DNA of 11,737 nt, taken from an uncultured Oribacterium sp. (GTDB lineage Bacteria; Bacillota; Clostridia; Lachnospirales; Lachnospiraceae). Shown in pieces: positions 6,358-11,737 of this stretch. The stretch covers positions 1 through 11,737 of the forward strand of contig CALAOB010000155.1 of NCBI GenBank assembly GCA_937927445.1, given 5' to 3'. Made by a program: the position numbers and the translations under genes. The notes beneath the pieces were generated by a model. The model had not been told where the DNA came from, did no database searches, and worked only from the letters and a program-made list of their open reading frames with translations. How positions within the stretch are numbered: the first letter of the stretch is position 1; each line of letters starts with the position of its first letter.

Positions 6358-6401
6358 ATCACGGGGGAGTGCCGCCCGTAGGGCGCGGGGGTCCCCGTGA
6401 T
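6358..6401. repeat. GC-rich nested inverted repeat after the sortase gene
   Basis: ATCACGGGG (6358-6366) and CCCCGTGAT (6393-6401) are a perfect 9-bp pair enclosing a smaller CGCCC/GGGCG stem (6373-6377 with 6381-6385). No T-run follows, so it is a 3' stabilising stem or cruciform rather than a terminator. Confidence 0.5.
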
Positions 6402-6423
6402 GCCTTAGTGGCGAACGTATTCA

Positions 6424-6450
6424 AAGCTGTGCCTAAGGCACAGCTTCTTT
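6424..6450 (+). terminator. Terminator of the sortase transcript
   Basis: AAGCTGTGCC (6424-6433) and GGCACAGCTT (6437-6446) form a perfect 10-bp stem with a TAA loop, followed by a short CTTTG tail. The weak T-run makes it less efficient than others in the window. Confidence 0.65.
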
Positions 6451-6499
6451 GTGTGACGGGGCTCCTGTCAGAAAAAACTCCGAAAATCACGAAAAAGTC

Positions 6500-6527
6500 T
6501 TGTCATAAATCAAATTAATGATAGAAT
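6500..6527 (+). promoter_or_regulatory. Promoter of the riboswitch-controlled CAP gene
   Basis: TTGTCA (6500-6505) and TAGAAT (6522-6527) are spaced 16 bp apart in an AT-rich region. Transcription from near 6534 would give a leader of about 340 nt that contains both c-di-GMP aptamers and the terminator between them. Confidence 0.65.
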
Positions 6528-6604
6528 AAAGAATGTAAAGAGGTGAAGAGGAAAAAAAGGAGCTTCGTGCTCGCGTCTCTTTAACGGTGAGAATCCGACC
6601 TAGG

Positions 6605-6685
6605 TTCTCATTTGGGCAAAACCGAAGTAATTCGGCGACGCAAAGCTAGAGGGCCCCACAGACAGGGGGTAGCCAGTTGCAATCT
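6605..6685 (+). promoter_or_regulatory. Cyclic-di-GMP-I (GEMM-I) riboswitch, aptamer 1
   Basis: The diagnostic core GGCGACGCAAAGCTAGAGGG starts at 6634. It follows a P2 stem CCGAA/TTCGG closed by a GTAA (GNRA) tetraloop. The GGGCAAAACC strand lies before it and GGTAGCCAGTT (6668-6678) follows as the 3' aptamer strand. These are the conserved parts of type I c-di-GMP aptamers. An intrinsic terminator begins about 70 nt downstream. GCCAGTT (6672-6678) is fully complementary to AACTGGC (6748-6754), which includes the first three bases of the terminator stem. That suggests ligand binding frees the terminator (an OFF switch); the direction is inference. Confidence 0.93.
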
Positions 6686-6747
6686 TCATGGAGAAATCCG
6701 AAGGTTAGTTCTCGAATCAAGAATTAATTCAAAGAAGGTTCTAGGTT

Positions 6748-6782
6748 AACTGGCAGCGGGAGAGTTCCCGGTGCCGTTTTTT
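6748..6782 (+). terminator. Riboswitch-controlled terminator (expression platform of aptamer 1)
   Basis: GGCAGCGGGA (6752-6761) pairs with TCCCGGTGCC (6766-6775) with one mismatch and is followed by GTTTTTT. AACTGGC at its 5' edge can instead pair with the 3' strand of aptamer 1. It lies before the second aptamer, so the CAP message needs readthrough here. Confidence 0.82.
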
Positions 6783-6797
6783 GTACCTGATTCATTT

Positions 6798-6866
6798 AAA
6801 TAGCAAACCCGGAGCAATCCGGCGACGCAAAGCTACAGGGCCCCACGCGGGCAGCCAGTTGCACTT
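6798..6866 (+). promoter_or_regulatory. Cyclic-di-GMP-I (GEMM-I) riboswitch, aptamer 2
   Basis: This is a second full aptamer. AGCAAACC is followed by a CCGGA/TCCGG stem with a GCAA (GNRA) tetraloop, then GGCGACGCAAAGCTACAGGG from 6821 and GGGCAGCCAGTTGC. It ends a few bases before the Shine-Dalgarno sequence GGAAGGA (6867-6873) of the CAP gene, with no terminator between. It therefore probably controls translation, unlike aptamer 1. It is shorter than aptamer 1 because its P3 arm is reduced. Confidence 0.93.
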
Positions 6867-6877
6867 GGAAGGACAAA

Positions 6878-7315
6878 ATGATGAAGAAGCTTCTTAGAAC
6901 TTTATTCGTTGTTGCATTTTTAGGCATTATGATGAGCATGACCGGTTTCGCACAGAACAACACCGAAGCCGAGGTGATCGCAAAGGTCAACGATATCCGC
7001 GTAGCAAACGGTTTAAACCCGCTTCGCTATGATGCTTCTCTCGAAGCAACTGCAGCTGTCAGAGCCAACGAGATTACGGTTCGTTTCTCTCATACAAGAC
7101 CAGATGGATCTGACTGGTACACTGTAAATCCGGATCTCATGTATGGTGAGAATCTCGCAGACGGTTACAACACCGCAGACGCAGTCGTAAACGCGTGGAT
7201 GGCATCTCCGGAGCATAAGGCAAACATCTTAAAGCCGGATTTCACAACCGTCGCTGTCAGCTCAGTTGTAAAGAACGGCAAGACCTACTGGGCACAGGAG
7301 TTCGGAATGGACTGA
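6878..7315 (+). CDS. Secreted CAP-domain (SCP/PR-1, YkwD-like) protein
   Basis: The 145-aa product has a signal peptide (KK, hydrophobic core, likely cut after GFA25) and then a minimal CAP domain filling the rest. Conserved residues are visible: Glu65, His72 in FSHTRPDGS, Glu91 in GENLA, His113 in WMASPEHKANIL, and the closing YWAQEFG strand. In this family the His/Glu set lines a cavity and can bind metal; roles range from surface adhesion to cell-wall or protease-like functions, so the activity here is unknown. There is no sorting signal, so it is likely released or loosely wall-bound. Two ATGs (6878, 6881) are in tandem behind GGAAGGA. Codons (AGA, GCA, AAC, TTA) differ from the GC-rich neighbours, suggesting high expression or different ancestry. 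Control is by two c-di-GMP riboswitches. Confidence 0.92.
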   Translation: MMKKLLRTLFVVAFLGIMMSMTGFAQNNTEAEVIAKVNDIRVANGLNPLRYDASLEATAAVRANEITVRFSHTRPDGSDWYTVNPDLMYGENLADGYNTADAVVNAWMASPEHKANILKPDFTTVAVSSVVKNGKTYWAQEFGMD

Positions 7316-7361
7316 TCGCCAGTACGAGGCTGAAACGAAAATAGAATAAAAAACGAACTGT

Positions 7362-7399
7362 AACGCCCATGGCTGATGAAAGCCATGGGCGTTTTCTTT
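7362..7399 (+). terminator. Terminator of the CAP gene
   Basis: AACGCCCATGGCT (7362-7374) and AGCCATGGGCGTT (7381-7393) form a perfect 13-bp stem with a 6-base loop, followed by TTCTTT. Confidence 0.9.
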
Positions 7400-7432
7400 A
7401 TGCCTGCGCGTCTGGCCTCTGCACCGGGCCGC

Positions 7433-7487
7433 CATCTTAAGAAAAGCTTACGAAAGGCTTAAGGTGGTCAGACCCCATTAATTTTGC
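7433..7487 (+). repeat. REP-like palindromic repeat, copy 2
   Basis: CATCTTAAGAA, a CTTAAG-flanked spacer and TGGTC-A-GACCCCATTAATTTT repeat the layout of copy 1 at 2446-2490. The left arm has one base change (GGTGGTC for GGGGGTC) that weakens the palindrome. The spacer is about 10 bases longer. It lies between a terminator and the promoter region of the next gene. Confidence 0.58.
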
Positions 7488-7531
7488 AAAGATTGAACGT
7501 AATTTAATAGTTTTTTTAAGAGGAGATAGGC

Positions 7532-7537
7532 TATACT
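7532..7537 (+). promoter_or_regulatory. Possible -10 box for the 64-aa gene
   Basis: TATACT is a good -10 hexamer 117 bp before the next start, but no good -35 lies at the right distance (only a T-run at 7511-7517). The leader after it (about 7544-7640) has no structure that I recognise. Confidence 0.3.
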
Positions 7538-7653
7538 AATCATATTAAGGATGGGTCGTACGTAGGCGACTCTCTTTGGGGTATATGGAATCCTGTTTTG
7601 GCGGGATGCATGTGCGCAGCTTCGAGAATGATTTTTGAACAGGTGGACGCAGC

Positions 7654-7848
7654 ATGGAAGAGAATGGAGCAAAGAAGCACAAGGGTACATTTATCGTCGA
7701 GGTCTGCTGCCGCGAGAATGCGAGCTGGCAGGGAAAGGTGACCTGGGCGGATAAGGGGCGGTCGCAGCATTTCAGATCGGCACTTGAGCTTCTCAAGCTG
7801 ATGGACCAGGCGCTGGATGAAAGTGATCCAAAAGAAGACGAAATATAG
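7654..7848 (+). CDS. 64-aa protein with one copy of an unrecognised ASWQG domain
   Basis: I do not recognise a named family. After a short charged N-terminus, residues 12-55 form a compact unit: a strand (TFIVEVCCRE), NASWQG (22-27), a second strand with Trp31, then FRSALELLKLMDQAL (40-54), which looks like an amphipathic helix. The same unit occurs twice in the 150-aa protein encoded 204 bases downstream, with identical spacing of Gly to Phe (13 residues) and Phe to Glu (5). No signal peptide or membrane segment is present, so it is probably cytoplasmic. AGGTGG (7641-7646) supports the start, and it has its own terminator. Placement beside c-di-GMP genes suggests a role in that circuit, which is inference only. 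Confidence 0.8.
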   Translation: MEENGAKKHKGTFIVEVCCRENASWQGKVTWADKGRSQHFRSALELLKLMDQALDESDPKEDEI

Positions 7849-7857
7849 CATACACAT

Positions 7858-7883
7858 CCGGAAGTTCAGCTTCCGGTTTTTTT
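7858..7883 (+). terminator. Terminator of the 64-aa gene
   Basis: CCGGAAG (7858-7864) and CTTCCGG (7870-7876) form a perfect stem with a 5-base loop, followed by seven T. Confidence 0.9.
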
Positions 7884-7932
7884 AAAAGGATGTCGAAAAC
7901 GATTTCGTAAATTTGCAAAGAAATCCTTGACA

Positions 7933-7960
7933 AAATTGTGAAATTCGTAACAATTTCACA
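7933..7960. promoter_or_regulatory. Operator-like overlapping inverted repeats upstream of the 150-aa gene
   Basis: TGTGAAATT (7937-7945) and AATTTCACA (7952-7960) are a perfect 9-bp inverted repeat with a 6-base spacer. It overlaps a second pair, AAATTGT (7933-7939) and ACAATTT (7950-7956). The block sits just upstream of the -35 at 7968, a usual place for an activator or repressor. A TTGACA at 7927-7932 overlaps its left edge but has only a weak -10. Confidence 0.5.
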
Positions 7961-7967
7961 TCCCGGA

Positions 7968-7996
7968 TTTACATTTCTGTCCGGAACAAGTAGAAT
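7968..7996 (+). promoter_or_regulatory. Promoter for the 150-aa gene and possibly the downstream c-di-GMP/pilus genes
   Basis: TTTACA (7968-7973) and TAGAAT (7991-7996) are spaced exactly 17 bp apart. Transcription would start near 8003. No intrinsic terminator is visible between here and pilB, so this may drive the 150-aa gene, the phosphodiesterase and pilB together. Confidence 0.65.
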
Positions 7997-8052
7997 ACAA
8001 GTAATTATGTAAATTGGTTTACCAGCGTGTGTACGACGAGCGAGGTGTAATA

Positions 8053-8505
8053 ATGGAAAAGCTTTATGGCATCAATCTGATCGCGGTGCTCATCGATACG
8101 TATGAGAATCAGGAGTTCAGCGGGCGTCTCATGCATCCGTGGAGTGCTGAGGCGATTCCGTTTGCTTCCTGCATGGAACTGCTGGCGAAGATGGAAGCGC
8201 TCTACGATGCGTGGGACTATCCGGAGGCGGCGCAGAGCACGCGGGTATTTATCCGGCATCGGAGTGAGGAGACGCCGCGGGAATTCGTTTCGGAGAGGCG
8301 GCTCACAGAGCTGTCGAAGGAGCAGACGCCGCGGGACATCTGGGGAGAGCGAGGTCGTCTCGCGAGCTTTTTCGTGCGAACGGAGATGCGACAGCATGCG
8401 AGCTGGCAGGGGGTCGCTGCCTGGATCGAGGGCGAGCGCAGCTTCGCTTTTTCGAGCACGCTGGAGCTGTTCCGGGCGATCGATCAGAGCGTAAGCGCGC
8501 AGTGA
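8053..8505 (+). CDS. 150-aa protein with two copies of the unrecognised ASWQG domain
   Basis: I do not recognise a named family. Repeat 1 (about 8-52) has an IAVLIDTYENQEFSG strand pair and FASCMELLAKMEAL. Repeat 2 (about 104-147) has FFVRTEMRQHASWQG and FSSTLELFRAIDQSV. Both keep Gly, then 13 residues to Phe, Ser at Phe+2 and Glu-Leu at Phe+5, as in the 64-aa neighbour. Repeat 2 and the 64-aa protein also share ASWQG and a Trp four residues after the Gly, so repeat 1 is the more diverged. A charged Arg/Glu-rich linker (about 56-102) joins them. The protein looks soluble and cytoplasmic. I chose ATG 8053 because GAGGTG (8042-8047) precedes it; a TTG start at 8014 would add 13 residues. It is followed after 145 bases by the phosphodiesterase gene without a terminator. 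Confidence 0.82.
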   Translation: MEKLYGINLIAVLIDTYENQEFSGRLMHPWSAEAIPFASCMELLAKMEALYDAWDYPEAAQSTRVFIRHRSEETPREFVSERRLTELSKEQTPRDIWGERGRLASFFVRTEMRQHASWQGVAAWIEGERSFAFSSTLELFRAIDQSVSAQ

Positions 8506-8650
8506 CGATGTAGAGATCGACTGCATTGGCGCAGGATAGAAGAGACCGGCTGCGATGGTGCAGCAGCGAAGCCGGCCCGGGAAAAAAGAAACGGCGGGCG
8601 GTCGGAAGAACCGCAGTTCGTAAGAAGAACCGGCCGTCAGGAGGGGAAAC

Positions 8651-10831
8651 GTGGAGAAGCTGTTTTATGACATGATCACAGAACTTCATATTCGTGAGGG
8701 ATTTGCGCAGATTACCTATCAGAATCCTGCACTTTTTGATTTCCCGGCGACGCCGTTCGGCTACTATGAGGCACGGGAGCACTTCCTGCGGCAGGAGGTG
8801 TACGGCGAGGACGCGGATCGCGTCGAGAACTTCTGGAACGGGGACAAGGTCCGGACTTTCGTCGGAAATGGAAATCGTCCGGCGATGCAGAAAATCGAGT
8901 TCCGTATGCATACGAAGAAGGGCCTTCGCTGGGTAGAGCAGGTGGCGTTCTTTGCGTCCGATGAGGGGCGGCAGGGTGGACTCATGGTCCTGCTTCGCGA
9001 TATCACGGATGCGAAGGGCGAGCGGATGGAGGCGCTCAACGCGAAGGATCGTGCGCAGCGTGAGATGATCGGGCTCCCGGATATTTTCACTTTCTATCAG
9101 AACGCGGAAGCACTGCTGACGCAGTATCCGGAGAATAAGTTTCTGCTGTTTACCACGGATATAAATAACTTCAAGCTCTACGAGGCGATCTATGGTGAGG
9201 AGAAGAGCCAGGCGCTGCTGATGATGGTGGCGGACGAACTGAAGAAGCAGCTTCGGACGACGCTCGGCACCGCGGGCTACCTGGGGGATGATTACTTCTG
9301 CTGTATGTTCGCGACGGAGCGGAGCACGCGGGAAATCGTGGAGGTCGTCCGAAAGTCGCTCGAGCGCCTCGCGGATGCGAACATGGGCTTCTCCGAGTCG
9401 GTCGGGATCTTTGAAATCACCGACCGCAGCGAGCACATCGAAAACATGTACGATAAGGCGCTGCTCGCACTGAACACCGTACGTTATAACCATAAGGAAA
9501 ACATCGCAGTATTCCGCCCGAACATGTTCATGTCGAAGGACCGGGAGGCCGAGATGATCCAGGATATCATCCGCGGCATCCAGGCCAGGGAATTCACCTT
9601 CTATACGCAGCCGGTCGTAGACATCAGCTGCGGTAAGCCGGTCAGCATGGAGGCGCTCGTGCGCTGGGTGAAGGACGGTCGCGTGATCTCGCCGGGCGAG
9701 TACATCCCGCTCCTCGAGCGCAGCGGCTACGTGGTCATGCTCGACCAGTACATCTGGGAGCGCGTGTTCGAGCGGCAGCGCGCGATGCTCGATCAGGGTG
9801 TCGAGACCATCACCTGTTCGGTCAATGTTTCGAGAATCGACTTCGAGCTCATCGACGTAGCACAGCTGTTCGCGTCACTGAAGGAGAAGTACCGCATCGA
9901 TCCGAAGCTGATCGGCATCGAGGTCACGGAGTCGGCCTATGCGGATAATTATGCGGTCGTGCAGAAGACCGTATCGCGCCTGCGTGAGCTCGGCTTCCGC
10001 ATCTACCTCGACGACTTCGGCTCCGGCTACTCGAACCTGAATTCCCTCAGCGACATGAAGCTCGACATCCTGAAGCTCGACATGAAGTTCGTGCAGGGGA
10101 AGGACGAGCAGAAGACCGTGAAGATCATGGAGGCCATCATCAACATGGCGCATCTCCTGAACCTGCCGGTGGTCTGTGAGGGCGTGGAGACCGAGGCCCA
10201 GCTCAGGATGGTGAAGGCGCTCGGCATCTACTACGTGCAGGGCTACTACTATTACCGGCCGTTCCCGTACGATCGCATGGAAGAGATGCTGCGGGCGGGT
10301 GATCGCGTGGAGACCGACGGGATCCGCCTTCACGCGGCGAACCGCATCCATATGGTGGAGATGTTTGACGACAATGTCTACAGCGATACGCTCCTCAATC
10401 ATATTCTGGGGCCGGTGGCGTTCTATGAGATGGACCCGGAGAAGCATGTGGAGCTCGTGCGGGTCAATGACCTCTACTACAGCATCGTGGGCCGCGAGGC
10501 GCTGGTGGACGAGGACTACCAGAACCACATCACGGATTATGTCATCAACAAGGAGGACATCGTCCATCTGCTGGAGGCGGCAGAGGACAATGCACTTACC
10601 GGCAGTCAGGCGGACATCCTGTACCGGCGTGCGGACGAGAAGATTATGACGATTCATGCGCATGCCTTCCTCGTATCGAAGAGCACGGACGGCATCGGAA
10701 GATATTTCGTAAGTCTTCGGAATTTTACCGTATTGTATGATAGAATACGGAAAGAAGTGACGGCAGAGATCGGGCAGGGGGAAACCGGACGCCTGGGAGC
10801 TGCTGTTGCGTCGGCGACACGGAAGTCGTAG
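8651..10831 (+). CDS. Cyclic-di-GMP phosphodiesterase: PAS-like, degenerate GGDEF, active-type EAL, C-terminal PAS-like domain
   Basis: The 726-aa protein should hydrolyse c-di-GMP to pGpG. Residues 1-130 are PAS-like and end in a PAC-like LLRDITDAK. Residues about 145-290 are a GGDEF domain whose signature is LGDDY (211-215) and lacks the RxxD inhibitory site, so cyclase activity is unlikely. Residues about 300-550 are an EAL domain with all key residues: Glu334-Ala-Leu, Asn392, Glu424 in EVTE, Asp454-Asp455 in DDFGSGYS, Lys475, Glu510 in EGVE and Gln530 in QGYYYYRP. Residues about 560-710 are another sensor-like, PAS-like domain. No membrane segment is seen, so it is cytosolic. It starts with GTG behind AGGAGGGG. 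The gap to pilB is 142 bases with no terminator, suggesting shared transcription and a role in pilus control. Confidence 0.93.
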   Translation: MEKLFYDMITELHIREGFAQITYQNPALFDFPATPFGYYEAREHFLRQEVYGEDADRVENFWNGDKVRTFVGNGNRPAMQKIEFRMHTKKGLRWVEQVAFFASDEGRQGGLMVLLRDITDAKGERMEALNAKDRAQREMIGLPDIFTFYQNAEALLTQYPENKFLLFTTDINNFKLYEAIYGEEKSQALLMMVADELKKQLRTTLGTAGYLGDDYFCCMFATERSTREIVEVVRKSLERLADANMGFSESVGIFEITDRSEHIENMYDKALLALNTVRYNHKENIAVFRPNMFMSKDREAEMIQDIIRGIQAREFTFYTQPVVDISCGKPVSMEALVRWVKDGRVISPGEYIPLLERSGYVVMLDQYIWERVFERQRAMLDQGVETITCSVNVSRIDFELIDVAQLFASLKEKYRIDPKLIGIEVTESAYADNYAVVQKTVSRLRELGFRIYLDDFGSGYSNLNSLSDMKLDILKLDMKFVQGKDEQKTVKIMEAIINMAHLLNLPVVCEGVETEAQLRMVKALGIYYVQGYYYYRPFPYDRMEEMLRAGDRVETDGIRLHAANRIHMVEMFDDNVYSDTLLNHILGPVAFYEMDPEKHVELVRVNDLYYSIVGREALVDEDYQNHITDYVINKEDIVHLLEAAEDNALTGSQADILYRRADEKIMTIHAHAFLVSKSTDGIGRYFVSLRNFTVLYDRIRKEVTAEIGQGETGRLGAAVASATRKS

Positions 10832-10889
10832 CAGGCGGCCGTACGGCGGAACGCGGACAGGTGAAGCCGGAATGGGTAGCGTGCGTATG

Positions 10890-10918
10890 ATCCGATCGAA
10901 TATAGAAACGAATCGGAT
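10890..10918. promoter_or_regulatory. Inverted repeat between the phosphodiesterase gene and pilB
   Basis: ATCCGAT (10890-10896) and ATCGGAT (10912-10918) flank a 15-base AT-rich spacer containing TATAGA. It could be an operator or a leader stem of pilB. No convincing -35 is seen. Confidence 0.3.
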
Positions 10919-10973
10919 GGAAATGCGTGCGGGATCGTATCTGTGCGCGACGCGCTGAAGGAGAACGAACGAT

Positions 10974-11737
10974 ATGAGAACGAAACGACTGGGCGATATG
11001 CTGGTGGAGATGCATCTCATCAGCGAGGAGCAGCTCCTGCAGGCCCTGAAGATACAGAAGGAGGAGCGTGAACGACTGGGTGCGACGCTGGTGAAGCACG
11101 GCTTCATCACGGAGGCGCAGATGGTCGACGCACTGCGACTGCAGCTGGGCATCGACTACATCGACCTCACGAAGACGGATATCAAGCCGGAGATGTCGCA
11201 GTATATCCCGAAGGCCCTGGCCCGCGAAAACCGCATGGTGCCGGTGTCCATCTCGAAGGATACACTCTTCCTCGCGATGGCCGATCCGACGAACTTTATG
11301 GCGATCGAGCAGGCGAAGATGGTCAGCAAGAAGAACATCGTGCCGATGATCGCGGCGGGCAATGCGGTCGACCATGCGATCAGTACGCTGTATGGCAATG
11401 AAGGTGCCGCGCAGGCGATGGCGCAGATGCGCGCAGAAGCCGGCCTCGGCGAGGATGAGGTGACGAGCGGCGAGGCGTCGGCCATCACCGAGAGTGGTGA
11501 TGTGGCGGCACCGACGATCCGACTTGTCAACTCCATCATCGAGCGTGCCTTCATCGAGAAAGCTTCCGATATCCACTGGGAGCCGTCCGAGAAGGATATG
11601 ATCATCCGCATGCGTATCGATGGACGACTGCATAAGATTCTGACGATCCCGCGGAACCTGCAGGAGTCGGTCATCTCCCGTGTGAAGATCATGTCGCACC
11701 TCGACATCGTCGAGCGGCGCGTGCCACAGGACGGACG
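10974..11737 (+). CDS. pilB: Type IV pilus assembly ATPase PilB (GspE/PilB family), N-terminal part, cut by window end
   Basis: The frame is open from ATG 10974 to the window end (254 residues). The start is set by AAGGAGA (10958-10964) nine bases upstream. Residues 5-57 carry two consecutive MshEN-type c-di-GMP motifs (RLG...LV...I....L...L..Q). The second (34-57, RLGATLVKHGFI...) fits at nearly every position; the first (5-28) has His where Gly is usual. MADPTNF and the following region complete the N-terminal domain. A linker leads to the N2 domain with SDIHWEP, MRIDGRL and RRVPQDGR, which are family signatures before the Walker A, which lies outside the window. PilB is the cytoplasmic hexameric motor for pilus extension. 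A GspE-type secretion ATPase is possible, but in Clostridia this form with MshEN fits type IV pili best. Confidence 0.92.
   Translation, partial: MRTKRLGDMLVEMHLISEEQLLQALKIQKEERERLGATLVKHGFITEAQMVDALRLQLGIDYIDLTKTDIKPEMSQYIPKALARENRMVPVSISKDTLFLAMADPTNFMAIEQAKMVSKKNIVPMIAAGNAVDHAISTLYGNEGAAQAMAQMRAEAGLGEDEVTSGEASAITESGDVAAPTIRLVNSIIERAFIEKASDIHWEPSEKDMIIRMRIDGRLHKILTIPRNLQESVISRVKIMSHLDIVERRVPQDG

Noticed and set aside
6688..6708. Six-codon frame between aptamer 1 and its terminator as a leader peptide
   Set aside because: It has no ribosome site, and the terminator is already explained by pairing with the aptamer.
7935..7960. Striking likeness to the E. coli lac operator (AATTGTGA and TAACAATTTCACA)
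   Set aside because: The spacer is one base longer than in lacO1, the symmetry differs from a LacI site and no LacI-type regulator is in the window. I treat the likeness as coincidence and keep only the inverted repeat.
7654..8505. ASWQG proteins as PilZ domains
   Set aside because: The NxSxxG string matches half of the PilZ signature, but the RxxxR half is missing or wrongly placed, the domain is too short and one copy lacks the Ser. The idea is kept only as a testable suggestion.
8558..8640. GC-rich hairpins before the phosphodiesterase as a terminator
   Set aside because: CCGGCT/AGCCGG stems are present around 8551-8577 but are followed by A-rich sequence on the + strand with no T-run, so they should not end the transcript.
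9875..11152. 425-codon minus-strand frame
   Set aside because: It spans the end of the phosphodiesterase and the start of pilB on the other strand; both genes are well supported and this frame has no recognisable domain.
1..11737. CRISPR arrays, tRNA or rRNA genes, insertion sequences with transposase, toxin-antitoxin or defence operons
   Set aside because: No regular repeat-spacer arrays, tRNA cloverleaf-like sequences, rRNA stretches or transposase motifs were seen on either strand.

Overview
The window looks like part of a chromosome of a Gram-positive anaerobe of the class Clostridia, most likely a fairly GC-rich Lachnospiraceae. The evidence is a PcrA-type helicase end, a Firmicutes-style RlmD without a TRAM domain, a YitT/DUF2179 membrane protein, a class B sortase, a two-cluster ferredoxin and type I cyclic-di-GMP riboswitches. 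The genus is not resolved. All supported genes are on the + strand except the ferredoxin.

Left part (1-3840): the end of pcrA, a small acidic-tailed membrane protein, the 23S rRNA uracil methyltransferase rlmD, and a PfkB-family sugar or nucleoside kinase that converges on a short 2[4Fe-4S] ferredoxin. These are ordinary genes, each with recognisable promoters or terminators. A REP-like palindromic repeat sits between rlmD and the kinase.

Middle (3840-6450): an AT-rich gap with a 14-bp palindrome and a well-initiated 23-codon ORF for a cationic amphipathic peptide, then a YitT-family membrane protein, a 217-bp nested inverted-repeat element and a class B sortase.

Right part (6480-11737): this is the most interesting section. 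Two tandem type I c-di-GMP riboswitches, the first followed by an intrinsic terminator, precede a secreted CAP-domain protein. Then come two small proteins of 64 and 150 aa that share an unrecognised domain, present once in the first and twice in the second. They are followed by a c-di-GMP phosphodiesterase (degenerate GGDEF, intact EAL) and the start of a type IV pilus assembly ATPase whose N-terminal MshEN domain carries c-di-GMP binding motifs. The likely logic is that one second messenger is broken down (EAL), sensed by RNA (riboswitches) and sensed by protein (MshEN) within 5 kb, controlling pili and a secreted surface protein. The unrecognised small domain sits between these parts and is the best candidate here for something undescribed.
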